This document shows positions 52,768 to 64,000 of a DNA stretch of 64,000 bases, piece by piece (the stretch's first letter is position 1; the number at the start of each line of letters is the position of its first letter). The DNA is taken from positions 13,905,855 to 13,969,854 of the forward strand of contig OZ038455.1 of NCBI GenBank assembly GCA_964036195.1, read 5' to 3'. Position numbers and translations under genes: made by a program. The notes under the pieces were generated by a model. That model saw only the letters and a list, made by a program, of their open reading frames with translations, did not search any database and was not told the DNA's origin. Origin of the DNA: Sphaerolaimus hirsutus. Taxonomy: Eukaryota; Nematoda; Chromadorea; Monhysterida; Sphaerolaimidae.

Positions 52768-53975
52768 CAGAGTTGCAAAAGTGTTTTACACTTACCCGAA
52801 ATACCCGGGTAAATGGGTATTTATATTTACACTTAGACCCCGTTTACACGGATTTTTTGTGACGACTCGACAACAATAAAACGTTCAATAAGTTGAGTAA
52901 AAAGGTTCCATATTCATTAGAAAAAGTGGTCAAGTATACCTTCTACCTAAGCGAATATGCAGGCCAAATTGCAGACTCGTGCTTGTAGCTCAAGATTTAT
53001 AACATTCGAAAAAAGTTTGCTATTGTCGCTGGCTGTCGGAGACAGTCCGACAACTGTCCGACAACTGAAAAAGTTTTGAAACGCCTTTAACTCATGAGCT
53101 ACAAGTACGATTCTGCAATTTGACATGCATATTCGCCTAGGTAGAATGTACAGTTGACCACTTTTTATCATGAAAATAGAACCTTTTTACTCAACTTATG
53201 GAACTTTTTAGTGTTGGCGAGTCGTCACAAAAAATCCGTGTAAACGGGGCCTTACACTTTCACAAGATACCCATACACTTTTTTTACACTTTCCTGTATA
53301 AAATACCCGGTTACAGAAAGTGTATTTTTTCTTTCAGATGGCCCTGTTTTATGCTTTTGAGAAAGCATGAAATAGGGTCATGTGCAAAAAATAAATGCAC
53401 AGTGCACACATGCAGTTATGCATTGGATGTAGAAATTATGGCAAATGTACAAACTAGCCTTTGATCTCCAACCTTCGTTCAGTACTCATGGTATTCTACA
53501 CTTTCATCATACTTTTGCAAAAAGGACAAGATCGACGGAAATTCACCAGCTGGACACAAAGTCAACTGGCTTTTGCATTGACCTTTGCTGCACGTCCATT
53601 CTTGCATTTAAACAGTGTGTATCGCATTGCTTAATCAGTAAAATATCAACACTGAAGAAGTGCCATTATTAGGGAACTTCATACCACTACAGTATTTGTT
53701 ACAGTCTGAAATGTTTCATAAAAAGGCAGTAAAATGTGAAATAATGCATGAAAATGACAAATAAATTGATCTAAAGGTGAAAACGGTGGTGTTTTCTAGT
53801 GCTCAATAGTTAGAGCTCTTTCTAAAAAAAAATTGCACTTACACTTTTTTTTACACTTTCCTAGGTATTTATAAAATACCTTACACTTTTGGTATCCATA
53901 CTCAAAATTTGGAAAGTGTATTTACACTTAAATACACTTACACTTTCCAAAAATACCGGTATTTTAACAACTCTG
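52768..53975. mobile_element. CAGAGTTG hAT element
   Basis: 1,208 bp; CAGAGTTGCAAAAGTG / TTTTAACAACTCTG; perfect TSD GTACACAC (52760-52767, 53976-53983). AAATACCCGGGTA and ACACTTTCC repeats in the arms. Confidence 0.93.
52836..53250. mobile_element. CCCCGTTTACACGGATT inverted-repeat element nested in the CAGAGTTG copy
   Basis: Arms CCGTTTACACGGATTTTTTG / CAAAAAATCCGTGTAAACGG, at least 35 bp. Fragments near 2860-3205 and 62450-62600. Confidence 0.8.
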
Positions 53976-54546
53976 GTACACACTAGTAAATATTCCTAAA
54001 ACCCATGCCAGCGGTATGGTGCCATTCCATCTCTACAAAGTCAAGTTGCGGTGACCTCACTGGCAAATAGTTAAGAATTTTTTGTGGAACTTTCGCTCTG
54101 GTACATTTTTCTTTGGCGCAACACTTCCGCAGCGCAATTGGCTTTTTTGGGCTCTGCGTGTAGTTGCCAACAGAAATTTCCAAATTTGGTTAAAAACTTT
54201 TGAGTTTACTGGAATCGGGAGCCTGTCAACTACTATAAAAATTTTGACGGAGATAAAATTTAATCCATTATGATGCCACACACGCTGGATGTCAACTGAA
54301 TTTGTGTCAACTAAATTGAGTTATTATGTGATTTCAACTTTCCTATCTGATAGAGCACAGTTAATTGTCCTCGTTTCTATCAAGTGTGATTCTTTAAATT
54401 TTTTGTGTTGTTTGGTTGACATTGAGTTGACGCGAATTTGCGACGTCAACTAGCATGTGTAGGCTCTATAGTTTGAAACCGATCCTTCAGTTTTAAAAAT
54501 GTTGTCGTCAACTATTGTACGCGGACACTTCACTCTGTCTATTCAG

Positions 54547-54698
54547 GTACTTTCACCACCAGCATACCTCACGTAGATATGCACGCTGTTGCCCAGAAAA
54601 ATCCATTCCTCCCGCCCCGCACCGGGCCGCCGGAGCCGGTCGAGAACAGTTTGAATTTTCGGTCAAGCACAATGCCCGGCCTACTAATGGTGCACTTG
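54547..54698 (+). CDS. Unrecognised GC-rich possible exon
   Basis: An open 152-nt stretch between TCTATTCAG and TTG/GTGCGT, markedly GC-richer than its surroundings, as the real exons here are. Encodes a Pro-rich segment (NPFLPPRTGPPEPVEN). I see no family match and no partner exon; a GC-rich transposon piece is an alternative. Confidence 0.25.
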
Positions 54699-55519
54699 GT
54701 GCGTGCACTGATTGCCGCCGCGGGCTGCGGATTTGCCCGCAGCCGGCCCCGCGCCTGGCTCATTGATGCTGCGCGGCCGCTCGGCTCCGCCCACCGCGCA
54801 CTTGACTGTTTGGGGGGTTGGGCCCGCACACGCTAGTTGACATCGACACTAAATGTCAACTGGTGCCGATCCCGATTCAAAGCTTGCTGACGAGCTGACG
54901 GTCGACGTTCAAACGCAAGTTTTGAATTGGGAACTGAACCGGTGTGTGGGGCTGTTGAGACGGGAGCGGGGTGCCGCGAGCTCGACTCTATGTGCCCGAT
55001 GTCGACTGCTTTTTCGGCCCTACTCTGCTGTTTAACCGCGACATAGACATGGTTTATAGTTCCGGACTAATGATGTGAAAAGGCCATGGCGCTTGGCGCT
55101 TTTCTGTCACGCTTGGCGCCATATACTGGCGCTATTGGCGTTCGGCTCTACAGTCCGGAGGAGCGCCGCGGCGCATTTGGCGCTTGGCGTGGCACACCGG
55201 AAAAGCATCACGGCGCATGGCAGCAAAACTCTTCATGATAAAACTATTCCCTGTGTGAAGCGACATAATTTTTTTGCATGTAACATACCGAATGTAATAC
55301 CACTTTTCCACGCCAACTGCCAACATCGGGGAAAAAGTCATTCAACATGCCAAACTCTACTGACAAGCCTGCGCGCACGATCCGAGGACAAAGAATGCGT
55401 TGTACTTTCATCGCGCCGCATTCCATAAGCAGCGCCGGGGTCGGATTCAGCTTGAGCGTAAGGCGCCGCGAAGAGCGTTGAGCTGGCGCAATTTCACGCG
55501 CTTGTGCACGCGTCGGCCG

Positions 55520-55980
55520 TAGGGTGTCAACTTTCCGTTTTCCGGTTGCGATATATTTCAGTTTTCCAGCCGCTAAATTTATTTTCCATTTCCGTGTTTT
55601 GTCTCACTTTTGTTTTCCAGCAAATTTTCTGGGGGTTTTTCCGCCTCATTTGACAGTTTCCGTCAAATGTTCTCTCTGTTTTTGCATCATTTTCCATTTT
55701 CCGGTTCAACTTTCTGTTTTCTGTTTCAGCCGCAAAAAAGGGATCAAACTGGTAAACCTGTATGCAATTATTTCAAGTTTTTTTTAAATTAAATTTCAAG
55801 GTATAGTTTTTTTAAAGTTTTTCTGGTTTTTTAATTTTTCTGCGCACATTTTGCATTCCGTTTTCCAGCATGTCATTTTTCCGTTTTCGGGCAAGTGCAA
55901 AAAAATTACCATTTCCGTTTTCCGGCAAGTGCCTAAAAATTTCTATTCGCTTTTTCTGTAAAAAAAATCGTGACACCCTA
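55520..55980. mobile_element. TAGGGTGTCA-family element, TSD absent
   Basis: 461 bp; TAGGGTGTCAACTTTCC / TCGTGACACCCTA with TTTCCGTTTTCCGG repeats. The flanking 8 bp differ (GTCGGCCG versus ATTGGGCG), which suggests recombination or deletion. Confidence 0.75.
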
Positions 55981-58564
55981 ATTGGGCGCCTTATGCGCCT
56001 TGCAATCAAATTGAACCTGACGCCAGCGGCGGTGCACAGCTGCTTACATGCGCGCGTCTGCAGTGCGCGTGCAACTCGCTTGTTTGCAACTGTTTCTTTA
56101 AGTGCCACTTCCCCTCCCCTTATTATGATTGTATGTTGATTGTGACCCATACCGAGTGTGGCCGTTTGGCGCGCGGCAGAAAAATAGATACCTATTTATA
56201 TGCGAGAGGTTGTATGCAAATACCTGAAACGCTAATACCTTGATTATACGCTCATTGATTGGGTTTCATGCCGCGGTGCTCGCGATTCCCGGTTCACTTT
56301 TTCGTCGGCGCCATTTCAGATATTCTCTAGATTGACTAAAAAAAATCCTTTTCCAGTCCAATTAACAGATTCTTATATGGTTTCTGCGTCTGCGTGTGCG
56401 CTATGAAAATGATGAATTCAATTAACTGCCCCGCATTCCGAGCACAGTTGCGCCAGTGTGGGAAAAAAAACAAAGTCGACTAAAGATGCTTACACGTTGT
56501 GTCAAAATTGCATAAAATTCTTGATTCTTTGAGCATCTGAAACGTTTGACCATGAACTTTACATGAGCTATATTTATGTATCCTACTCATGTGTGCCCTG
56601 AAACTTTTTATACCTCCAGTTTTCTACCTGGATTCTTTTTTCTACTTTTTGTTTGATGCGCATTGGTGAAATGATCCTTCTTGCCCCATGCACAAATGCG
56701 GAACAATTTACAGCGCTACCATCACCGTCATTTGTGCAACTGTGGTTATTTCAAGACTTACAGTGCCATATGATATTTTTAGATGGAAAATTATGTGCTG
56801 GGTTTTTCAAAATGTTCATACTCCATTATAATGCAAACCAAGCTGTTTCTGCTCAGCATGGGGACGCAGTTGTTAATGCGTTAATAATGTTATTATTACT
56901 CAAAAAGTACACATGCTAGAGTACTGAGTAAATACGCATACGCGTACTTTAAAAAAGTATCTGTACTCGCCTGTACACTTACTTTTTGAGAGTGCAGAGA
57001 GAGTATTTTTACCATTCGAGACCCCCGCTTTTCATAAAGAATAGTTTTTATTAGAAAGAAAACACCTTTTTTGTTGTCCAGGGTGAACATTAATAATGCT
57101 GCCTCCTACATATTCCAGAAAGAAAAAATCATTTTACTCGCTTTGACGCTTTCTTGAGGAAAAAAAACTCACATTTATGCTTTCTAGGAAAAAAGCATGT
57201 TACTCACATTTACTCACGAGTAAAAGTTAAAAAAAAATATGTTACGCTTTCTTTAGTCAGGGGGTGAGTAAAAACAAAATACTTTAAGCATATGCATACT
57301 TTGAAAAAAGTTCAGTTCTTTCAACAACTCTGTATGGGGGTAGGTATTTAAAAGTTTTTGGGGGAGAGCCCTTGACATTCCCTGGCAGAAAGTGGGGAAT
57401 TTTTGCAGTACATACTGATATTTGTTCCCCCTACTATAATAATAAACGATGGAACTGTTGGCAGGACCATGCGATTGCAATGTGAGAGATGCAATATAAC
57501 CATTAACACCAGTAACTATAACCATTCCAGTCAGCAACTCTATTGTCAGTGCCAAACATAACATCAGTGATGTTGATACACTGCCATGATGTCACACCAA
57601 AAGGTTGAATATTAACATGATTGACAAGAACCATGTGCACTAACCCTGTTCACATATGAAATTTCCTGGTCTAGACTCTGGATTTGGAGAAAAATTTGTG
57701 TTACTTTCTATAATTCACTTCCCTGTATCAGTAGATGTAAATATTCACATTTTGGCCAAAATCACACAGGAGAATTTTTGGAATTTTCCTTATTCTTATT
57801 TTCTGCTTACTGTGACATCATGGCAGTGTAGCAACATCCCTGCTGTTGTGTTTGGCACTGACCATAGTTACTTAGTTGCAGTTACTGGTGATCTATGTGT
57901 TGCATACATAACATTGCTTTGTGTTGCCAACAGTTCTATAATAGTTTGCGACACAAACTTGAAAAAACACTTTCTAGTCTATCTATAAATACAGGGATGT
58001 CATAAATCATAAAAAAAAAACAGAATACAACATAAGTGCAGGGAACACATTTGGAAGACAACTTCTCGGTTTATATACGACACTTGAAAACTAGAAATAG
58101 GTGGAAAGCTGTTTGTCAAACACCTGGCCAATTTATAGAGCAAATACAGCATAATAAACACGATCCAGGTTCATTTACAAAATTAATGTCATTTTAAAGT
58201 ATTTATAAAAGTACAAATTGCAGATGCGAAAAGGTGAGCACATGTCAGAATGAATAGTTGAAATATTTTTAACGGTGTGGTCGGACATAGGTAAGGCGAC
58301 TGCAATGTGCTTTCAATCTACAAATTGAGTGACACACTTCATTTCACCTTGACATCTTTCTGCCAGCGTCAGCTAATGTTTGCGGTGAATCTCGTATTCT
58401 AAGTTCAGTAAAAAATTGCCACTGGTTGGATGTATGGCATATTGTTATTATTATTCCTTATTGTTCACAAACAAAAAGCACCGGCACTTATTCAAGTGGT
58501 GAACAGAAAAAACAGAGTTGTTAGAATTACTGAAGTTTTTTGAAAAGTAATGTAAATGTAAGTA
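55981..58564. other. No gene recognised
   Basis: A GTACTTTTT/ACTCGCGAG-type armed element at about 56890-57330; the rest is AT-rich and without family similarity on either strand. Confidence 0.4.
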
Positions 58565-58889
58565 CCGTATTTGCTTGAATAATCCCCCTGGGGGATTATT
58601 ATTTCGTCAGACATTTTTGAGGGGGGAACTATTCGAGGGGGGGAATTATTCAAGGGGGAATTATTATTTTGTCAAAATATTCAAGCATGTTTCTATCAAC
58701 TGATTTCACGAAATATGCTTCATAAACACAATAACGTGCCATTTTTGTTAAAATTAGGTATAACAAATTAATAAAATTTTTAAAGGGGGGATTATTCGAG
58801 GGGGAATTATTATTTCCTCACTCGTCTTACAGGGGGGGATTATTCGAGGGGGGAATTTTTTAAGGGGGGAACTATTCAAGCAAATACGG
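58565..58889. mobile_element. TA-flanked CCGTATTTGC MITE
   Basis: 325 bp; CCGTATTTGCTTGAATAA / TATTCAAGCAAATACGG, TA on both sides. Confidence 0.8.
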
Positions 58890-59103
58890 TATTTATTTTT
58901 TACTCACCAAAAAGTATAGAAAATGTAAAATACTTTTTATTTACTCGTACTCATGTGTAAATATCAGTAAAATACTTTTTTTCCCAGGAAAATGTAAAAG
59001 CGAGTATTTCCCCCCTGGAAAACGTAAAAGCTAGAACTTTTTTTACATGTGAGAGTGAGTTTTATACAGGAAGACATAATGGATGTCGTTTTTTTGGTGA
59101 TTA

Positions 59104-59512
59104 CCGTATTACCTCGAATTATCTCCCCCTTGAATTACCCCCCCCCCCTCGAATTAAGCCCCCTAAAAATGGGCTGGGGAAATAATAAACCCCCCATAAA
59201 ATCCCCCCATAAACCCCCCCCCCCCATGAATAGGTACGTCATGTATGCGATGTACATGATGTATATTACTGTTAATTTGCATTGCAGCTACACATGGACT
59301 AGTTTGTGTAGCTATCTACATTTTTATGTCCAAATATATCCTGTTTGGACACATTTATTACCTGTTTTGGGTATGCAAATGCCTACTATTTACTACGATC
59401 CTTACAAAAATTTCTGACGAAATAATAAAAAAACCCTCGAATTAACCCCCCCCCCCTCAAAGTTTGCTGGCGAAATAATAATCCCCCATGGGGGTATTTC
59501 GAGGTAATACGG
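59104..59512. mobile_element. TA-flanked CCGTATTACC MITE
   Basis: 409 bp; CCGTATTACCTCGAATTA / TTTCGAGGTAATACGG, TA on both sides; nearly the same size as the copy at 5354. Confidence 0.82.
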
Positions 59513-61932
59513 TATTTAGTATTTTTTAGAAATATTATATTTATGATTTCATCAAAATTTTCGTATTAGCAACAGAAAATAGTGATTTTAGCAACAAAAA
59601 TACATTTTCTCTGTACGCGAGTACTTTCAAAATGTGCGCGTAAAAGTGAGTACATTACTTTTTTTCAAAGTATATGTAAATGTATTTACCTCGTACTCGA
59701 GTAAGCGTATTTTTTGAGTAAATGTATGTACATTTTAACAACTCTGCAGAAAAGTAAGTATGATTCAGCCCATTTTCTGTGTGGCTAACTCGGGGATGTC
59801 TTGAATTTTGACCCTCCGGGAGGTTAGACAGGTAGATATCAAATCGCTCTTCCAGAGGGATAGACAGCTGAAAAAAATTTGGGGGGGGGCGGAGGATGTG
59901 GGGGTTCAATATATAGGCTTTGTGAAGGTATACTCTGCGGACCGAAAAGTATGTGCAGAATACTACCATACTTTAATGAAAAAAAACATGTGATAAATTT
60001 CACAATTAATTTTCCCATAGTAAAAATGAAATATTATCATGAAAAAACTAGAATTTTTTGTTCACAATTCAGATTGGCAATGGTAGGTTTCCATACTAAG
60101 TGCGATGTCCGCCGAGTAAATACAGGGAAGAAAAGAAGCTTACCGTATTACCTCGAAATACCCCATGGGGTTTATTATTTTGCCAGCAAAATTTGAAGGG
60201 GGTATTACTTCGTCAGAAATTTTCGTATTTTCGTATGTAAATAGGCATTTGCGTCACCAAAACAGGTAATAAATGTGTTCAAACAGGATATATTTGAACA
60301 TAAAAATTTACTTAGCCATAAAGCTGTATTTAGAGAAGGCACATGAACTAGTGACTTAGAGGGTGAAAATCAATAAAAATGTATTAAAATTAGCGATTTT
60401 GAGCTAAAATTTGGTAACATTTCTCAGAAATTGCTGTACCTATATGAGGGGTAATCCCCCCCCCAATCTGCCAGCTTCACTCCAGTCAAAAAGAAAGTTC
60501 GCCAAGCAATTTTTCTCTCATTTATTGCGATTCTTGATCATGATGTGCTAGGGGGCTGAGATGGGTATACTCGGCGTACATGATACTCTGCCGTCGCACT
60601 GATTTATGTCTCGTGTTGGAAGCGTGCCAATGATTGTTAAGTCATGCGATTTCCGTAAAACGATGAAAAAATTCATCGATGTGAATATGTTAATGAATAA
60701 CATTATAACAACAATAAATTTTGTCATCTTTTTATGAAACTCGCACGCGCTAACCATCGTTGGCACACTTCCAGCGGGAACCACGCATGCAGGGTGTAAA
60801 GTAACCGGAGTATATCAAAAATCTACCTATCTATCCCGGTGTCCAATTTTTTGGCTACTCTCCCCTGAACACCCCCCCCTCCGCAATCGTCCAGCTATCT
60901 ACCTATCTGGGGCGATTTTTAAGAAATTTTGCCCCAATTTTTGCCCCCAATCGCTAATCTTCATACCTTTTTGTATTTTTTCACCTTCAAAATCACTAGT
61001 TCATGTGTGTTATTGCCTTTTTTCAGCTTTTTTCTACTATATAGGTATGCTTATATACCAATTTTTAGCTTTTTTCACCTACTATTAGTGTTTTCCCCTT
61101 TTCTTTACGTTACGTTACTAGGTAATTTACTTTACGTTTTCTGTACTCAGGGGTCTAGTAAAACAGGAAAACTTGACTTATGTGTGTAGGTACTTTGAAG
61201 AAGTTTGGTACCTTTAACAGCTATTCTTTTGGTACTTTTAACAGCTATGCTCAAATAAAACTGCAGCTGTAAGTAGTGGTTCACACGAGCCTTTAAGGCC
61301 AATTTATTATGCATTTAAGCGCTCATGTGCAGTCAGACGTCAGTGTCTATTCGGTAGCGATGGAAAAGCTTTGTTAGCGATTGACACCATGCTGTCGTTA
61401 GTGTTCCAAAAATGGGTGTTTTTCAGAAAACAGTATTAAATATAATCTCAGAACATCTTCAAAAAGAATAAAATAGTGAACCGGGGGACTTATTCAAGTA
61501 TTTGCGGTAAGTCTAAATGAGATATTTTTATATTGTCGTCCCATAAATTCAATATAATTAAATCTAAAACCTGGAGATATTAAATTTAAATTTGATATAA
61601 ATAGCTTTTTTATTATTTTCTTCATTAAAAATATAAATATCCCGAGATTCTTGGAACGCTAGCAGCTAGCTAGCAATGGGCGCACTGGTCACAATTATGG
61701 CGCTTTTATCATTACTATTTGGGGTCATTTGCTTCATTTAAACATGATTGAATCTCGAATGCTGAAAGGATATCTAACTACTAAAGTGCGTTTGACACTT
61801 TGCAGAAGCCATTTCCGCATACATTTACTTGGCATATCGTTTCCTAAGCAGCCCAAACACTAAATTTAGACTTCTATATTTTTTTCCAACCTGTGGGCAT
61901 CGCTGCAGTCGCTTCCTTCAACACACCGTACT
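59513..61932. other. Repeat-rich upstream region of the channel gene
   Basis: Contains pieces of the GATAGATAG family (about 59795-59905, 60820-60930), a GTCCGCCGAGTA-ended element (about 59930-60118, also at 32757-32950), a truncated CCGTATTACC MITE at 60144 and a GTGTTGGAAGCGTGCC repeat (about 60580-60800). No promoter motif stood out. Confidence 0.4.
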
Positions 61933-63987
61933 ATGCGAATGTCTGTTTTAATGCTGCTATTGTTCGTCCACGAGAAGTCGATCGCTGTCAGCAATAGCGA
62001 TTTGGGTCAGTTCCTGTTTTCATTTTCGCATATGCATACCGAAGTTTTTCTGAATAAACGAGTGTAGAATTGTGCCCGCGCACACTACACTAGTTTTCAC
62101 ACGAAATTTCGAAAACTCAACTCAGTTTAGAACGCATTTGAGTTTTCTACAATCAGATGGCCGTCAACTACAAATGACGGAAATTAAAAATGACTCATTG
62201 TGGAAAACTCAAACACGTTCAAAGCTCATTTATGAGTTTTCGAAATTTCATGTGAAAACTAGCGTGCGCAGCATAGTTGTTAAAACGTATTTACGTTTAC
62301 TCGATAAATACGTATACTCGCGTACTGCGTAAATACATTTACGTTTCCTCCCGAAAAAAATACCGGTACGCACATACTCATACCGACAAAATATTGGCAC
62401 GCACATACTTTTTGAAAGTACGTGAGTACAGAAAAGGTATTTTAAGACAGCGTTCACACTGCATTTTTGTGACGACTCCGACAACACTTGAAAAAGTTCC
62501 ATAAGTTGAGTGAAAGATTCCATATTCATGAGTGAATGTGGTAAAGTATACATACCACCTATGTGTATATGCATGTCAAATGTCAGATGAATTGTGTGTG
62601 TTGCTCAAGAGTTACCGTATTTCTTCTAATAGAAGAGCACCGTTCTATTTTTTTCGTCAACTTTTTTACCTGCCGTTCTATAAGAGGTGCCGTTCTATTG
62701 GAGGCTGCCATTCTATTTTTTTCACCAATATTTTTCAGACATTTTTTCATTTGAACATAGTGTTTTTAATAAAAAAATGAACAGCATTTCACTATCAGAA
62801 CAACAATTCAAACAAAACCAAATGTGAAAATAACCCAAATCATAGTTCTGAACAGTGTGGATGTTCTCATTACCCATTTTCCTATATTTGTGTGTTCTGG
62901 CACTCTTCTGAGATAATTTCTACTGGCTGTTCTATTGGAGGTGCCGTTCTATTGGAGGCTGCCGTTCTATTAATTTCGTGAGTGCAAAAAAGTGCCAAAA
63001 CCTGCCGTTCTATTGGAGGTGCCGTTCTATTGGAGGTATGCTGTTCTATTAGAAGAAATACAGTATACATGTTTATAAAAAATTGCCACTGTTGGAGCCC
63101 GACAGGTGCGCTGACAATTTTTAAAAAGTCACATTGCGCGAGTGTGATGACAAGTAAAATATTTGATCTAGTCATCACAATTAGCATGGTTAAAAAAGGT
63201 CGCTACTTGTTGCCAATAATGAGGTCAACCAGTCATCATGAAAATCTACTAAAATTGGATTTGTCATCACAAAATGGTGTGTGACGAGTAAGATCTATTG
63301 TCGTCACACAAGTGCAGTGTGAAAGGGGCCTAAGGGAACAGAAAATGTCATTTTTCCAGACAGAAAGTGACAAACAGGACATTTTCCTAAGAAATACTTA
63401 TCAGGAGAGGAAAACACATCTTTGATGTATTTCAGAGTAAGCATTGAAAAACACACCAATTATTATTATTTGTTATTTTTGTGAAACAAACTCACTTTTA
63501 CGTTTTCTCTAAAAAATACCCATTTTTACGTTTTCCCTGAAAAAATACTCATTTTTACATTTACTCTGGAAAAAAAGTATTTTACTCGCCTTTTACACAG
63601 TGTAAAAGAAAAAGAAAATACTTTACGTTTTCTGTACTCATGTGTGAGTAAAATAAAAATACTTTACGTTTACATTTACTGTTAAAAAGTTCAGTACTTT
63701 TAACAACTCTGCAGTTTACACCCAAAGCATAAGAATGGTTTATCACCGCGTCACAAACAGGTGACAACACGGCGTGCGAACTGGGCGAAGTGGAACAGTC
63801 AGCGACAGAAATTTTGGCTAAAATTTTGAAAAATTATGATAACAATCGCGTGCCGGCAGTGAAAGGGGTGGACGTGGAAGTGGAACTTTTGGTGCAGAGT
63901 ATAAATGAGATTAGCGAACTCAGGTCGAGTTTCAAGGCGGACCTCATGTTTTCGCAACTTTGGCACGACCCCAGCCTCAATTTTGAA
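61933..63987 (+). CDS. Cys-loop ligand-gated ion channel, first two exons (partial)
   Basis: Exon 1 (61933-62005) encodes a start Met and a short hydrophobic leader (MSVLMLLLFV). A GTCAGT donor leaves phase 1. Exon 2 (63761-63987), after an AACAG acceptor, continues in phase and ends before GTTTGT. It contains ILAKILKNYDNNRVP, VEVELLVQSINEISE and FSQLWHDPSL, the N-terminal extracellular segment of GABA-A/glutamate/glycine-type pentameric channels (helix 1, beta 1-2, loop D W.D..L). The rest, including the Cys loop and membrane helices, lies beyond the window, so subtype and ligand cannot be told. Intron 1 (1.75 kb) is filled with transposons. Confidence 0.8.
62080..62271. mobile_element. Foldback element in channel intron 1
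   Basis: Inverted ends CACACTACACTAGTTTTCAC / GTGAAAACTAGCGTGCGC with palindromic arms (CGAAATTTCGAAAACTCAAC). It starts about 75 bp after exon 1. No clear TSD. Confidence 0.6.
62272..63711. mobile_element. CAGAGTTGTTAAAA element carrying a TA-type MITE, channel intron 1
   Basis: Ends CATAGTTGTTAAAACG and TTTTAACAACTCTG with TACTTTTAC/GTAAAAGTA sub-repeats. It contains the MITE at 62615 and a fragment of the TTTTGTGACGACTC family. The right end lies 49 bp before exon 2. TSD not conserved. Confidence 0.65.
62615..63063. mobile_element. TA-flanked MITE, CCGTATTTCTTCTAATAG family
   Basis: 449 bp; CCGTATTTCTTCTAATAGAA / TTCTATTAGAAGAAATACAG between TA dinucleotides. Internal GCCGTTCTATTGGAGG repeats. 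Other copies: 8049-13396 (host of a nested stack), 9610-10637 and a fragment at 29806-29925 in the serpin. Confidence 0.8.
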
Positions 63988-64000
63988 GTTTGTTTTTGAC

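Noticed and set aside
54569..54829. 86-aa minus-strand frame in the GC-rich island
   Set aside because: GC-rich frames are open in several directions here; the plus-strand reading has splice sites and this one does not.

Overview
This is nuclear DNA from a repeat-rich invertebrate animal. The genes are split by GT-AG introns (shortest about 50-60 bp, longest over 1 kb). Every recognisable protein is metazoan: spastin, an inhibitory-type serpin, a chymotrypsin-fold serine protease, ATG5 and a Cys-loop ligand-gated channel. I cannot name the phylum.

Layout. 1-20.3 kb is a transposon field: one LINE reverse-transcriptase fossil (3.8-4.8 kb), a stack of nested elements (8.0-13.4 kb), and a 24-bp minisatellite plus foldback repeats (19.4-20.2 kb). 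20.6-26.8 kb (+) is a complete spastin gene (11 exons, about 498 aa). 27.7-33.3 kb (-) is a secreted serpin with a Cys-rich ShK-like module at its N-terminus (11 exons). 33.3-39.9 kb is mostly small DNA transposons. 40.0-43.8 kb (+) is a secreted trypsin-like protease with an unusual S1 pocket. 47.05-47.24 kb (+) is an orphan last exon of a Cys-rich extracellular protein. 47.8-51.6 kb (+) is ATG5. 51.6-61.9 kb is again repeats, with one GC-rich possible exon at 54.5 kb. 61.9-64.0 kb (+) holds the first two exons of a pentameric ligand-gated channel that runs off the window.

The repeats are overwhelmingly short non-autonomous DNA transposons. For about 17 insertions I could read both ends and an 8-bp target-site duplication (TSD), usually perfect, which is the hAT signature. 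They fall into at least eight terminal-repeat families (starting TAGGGTGTCA, TAGGGTTGG, TAGGGTTCAAACG, TAGGGATGG, TAGTGATG, CARGGACGTATCC, CAGAGTTG, CAGGGGT). Other families use a TA duplication.

The most striking feature is that several of these elements sit inside protein-coding exons of otherwise well-conserved genes: spastin exon 5, the last ATG5 exon, two positions in the protease and one in the serpin. Reading frames are conserved on both sides and the TSDs are readable. One family (ends TGCCACTC...GAGTGCCC) brings a GT at its left edge and a TTTTACAG-like acceptor at its right edge; in the serpin it forms an exact, phase-preserving GT-AG intron. The window therefore looks like transposon-derived intron gain in progress (introner-like), possibly combined with RNA-level removal of transposons from exons.

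Limits: all exon boundaries are hand-made from splice motifs, phase and protein family knowledge; no transcript or database evidence was available.
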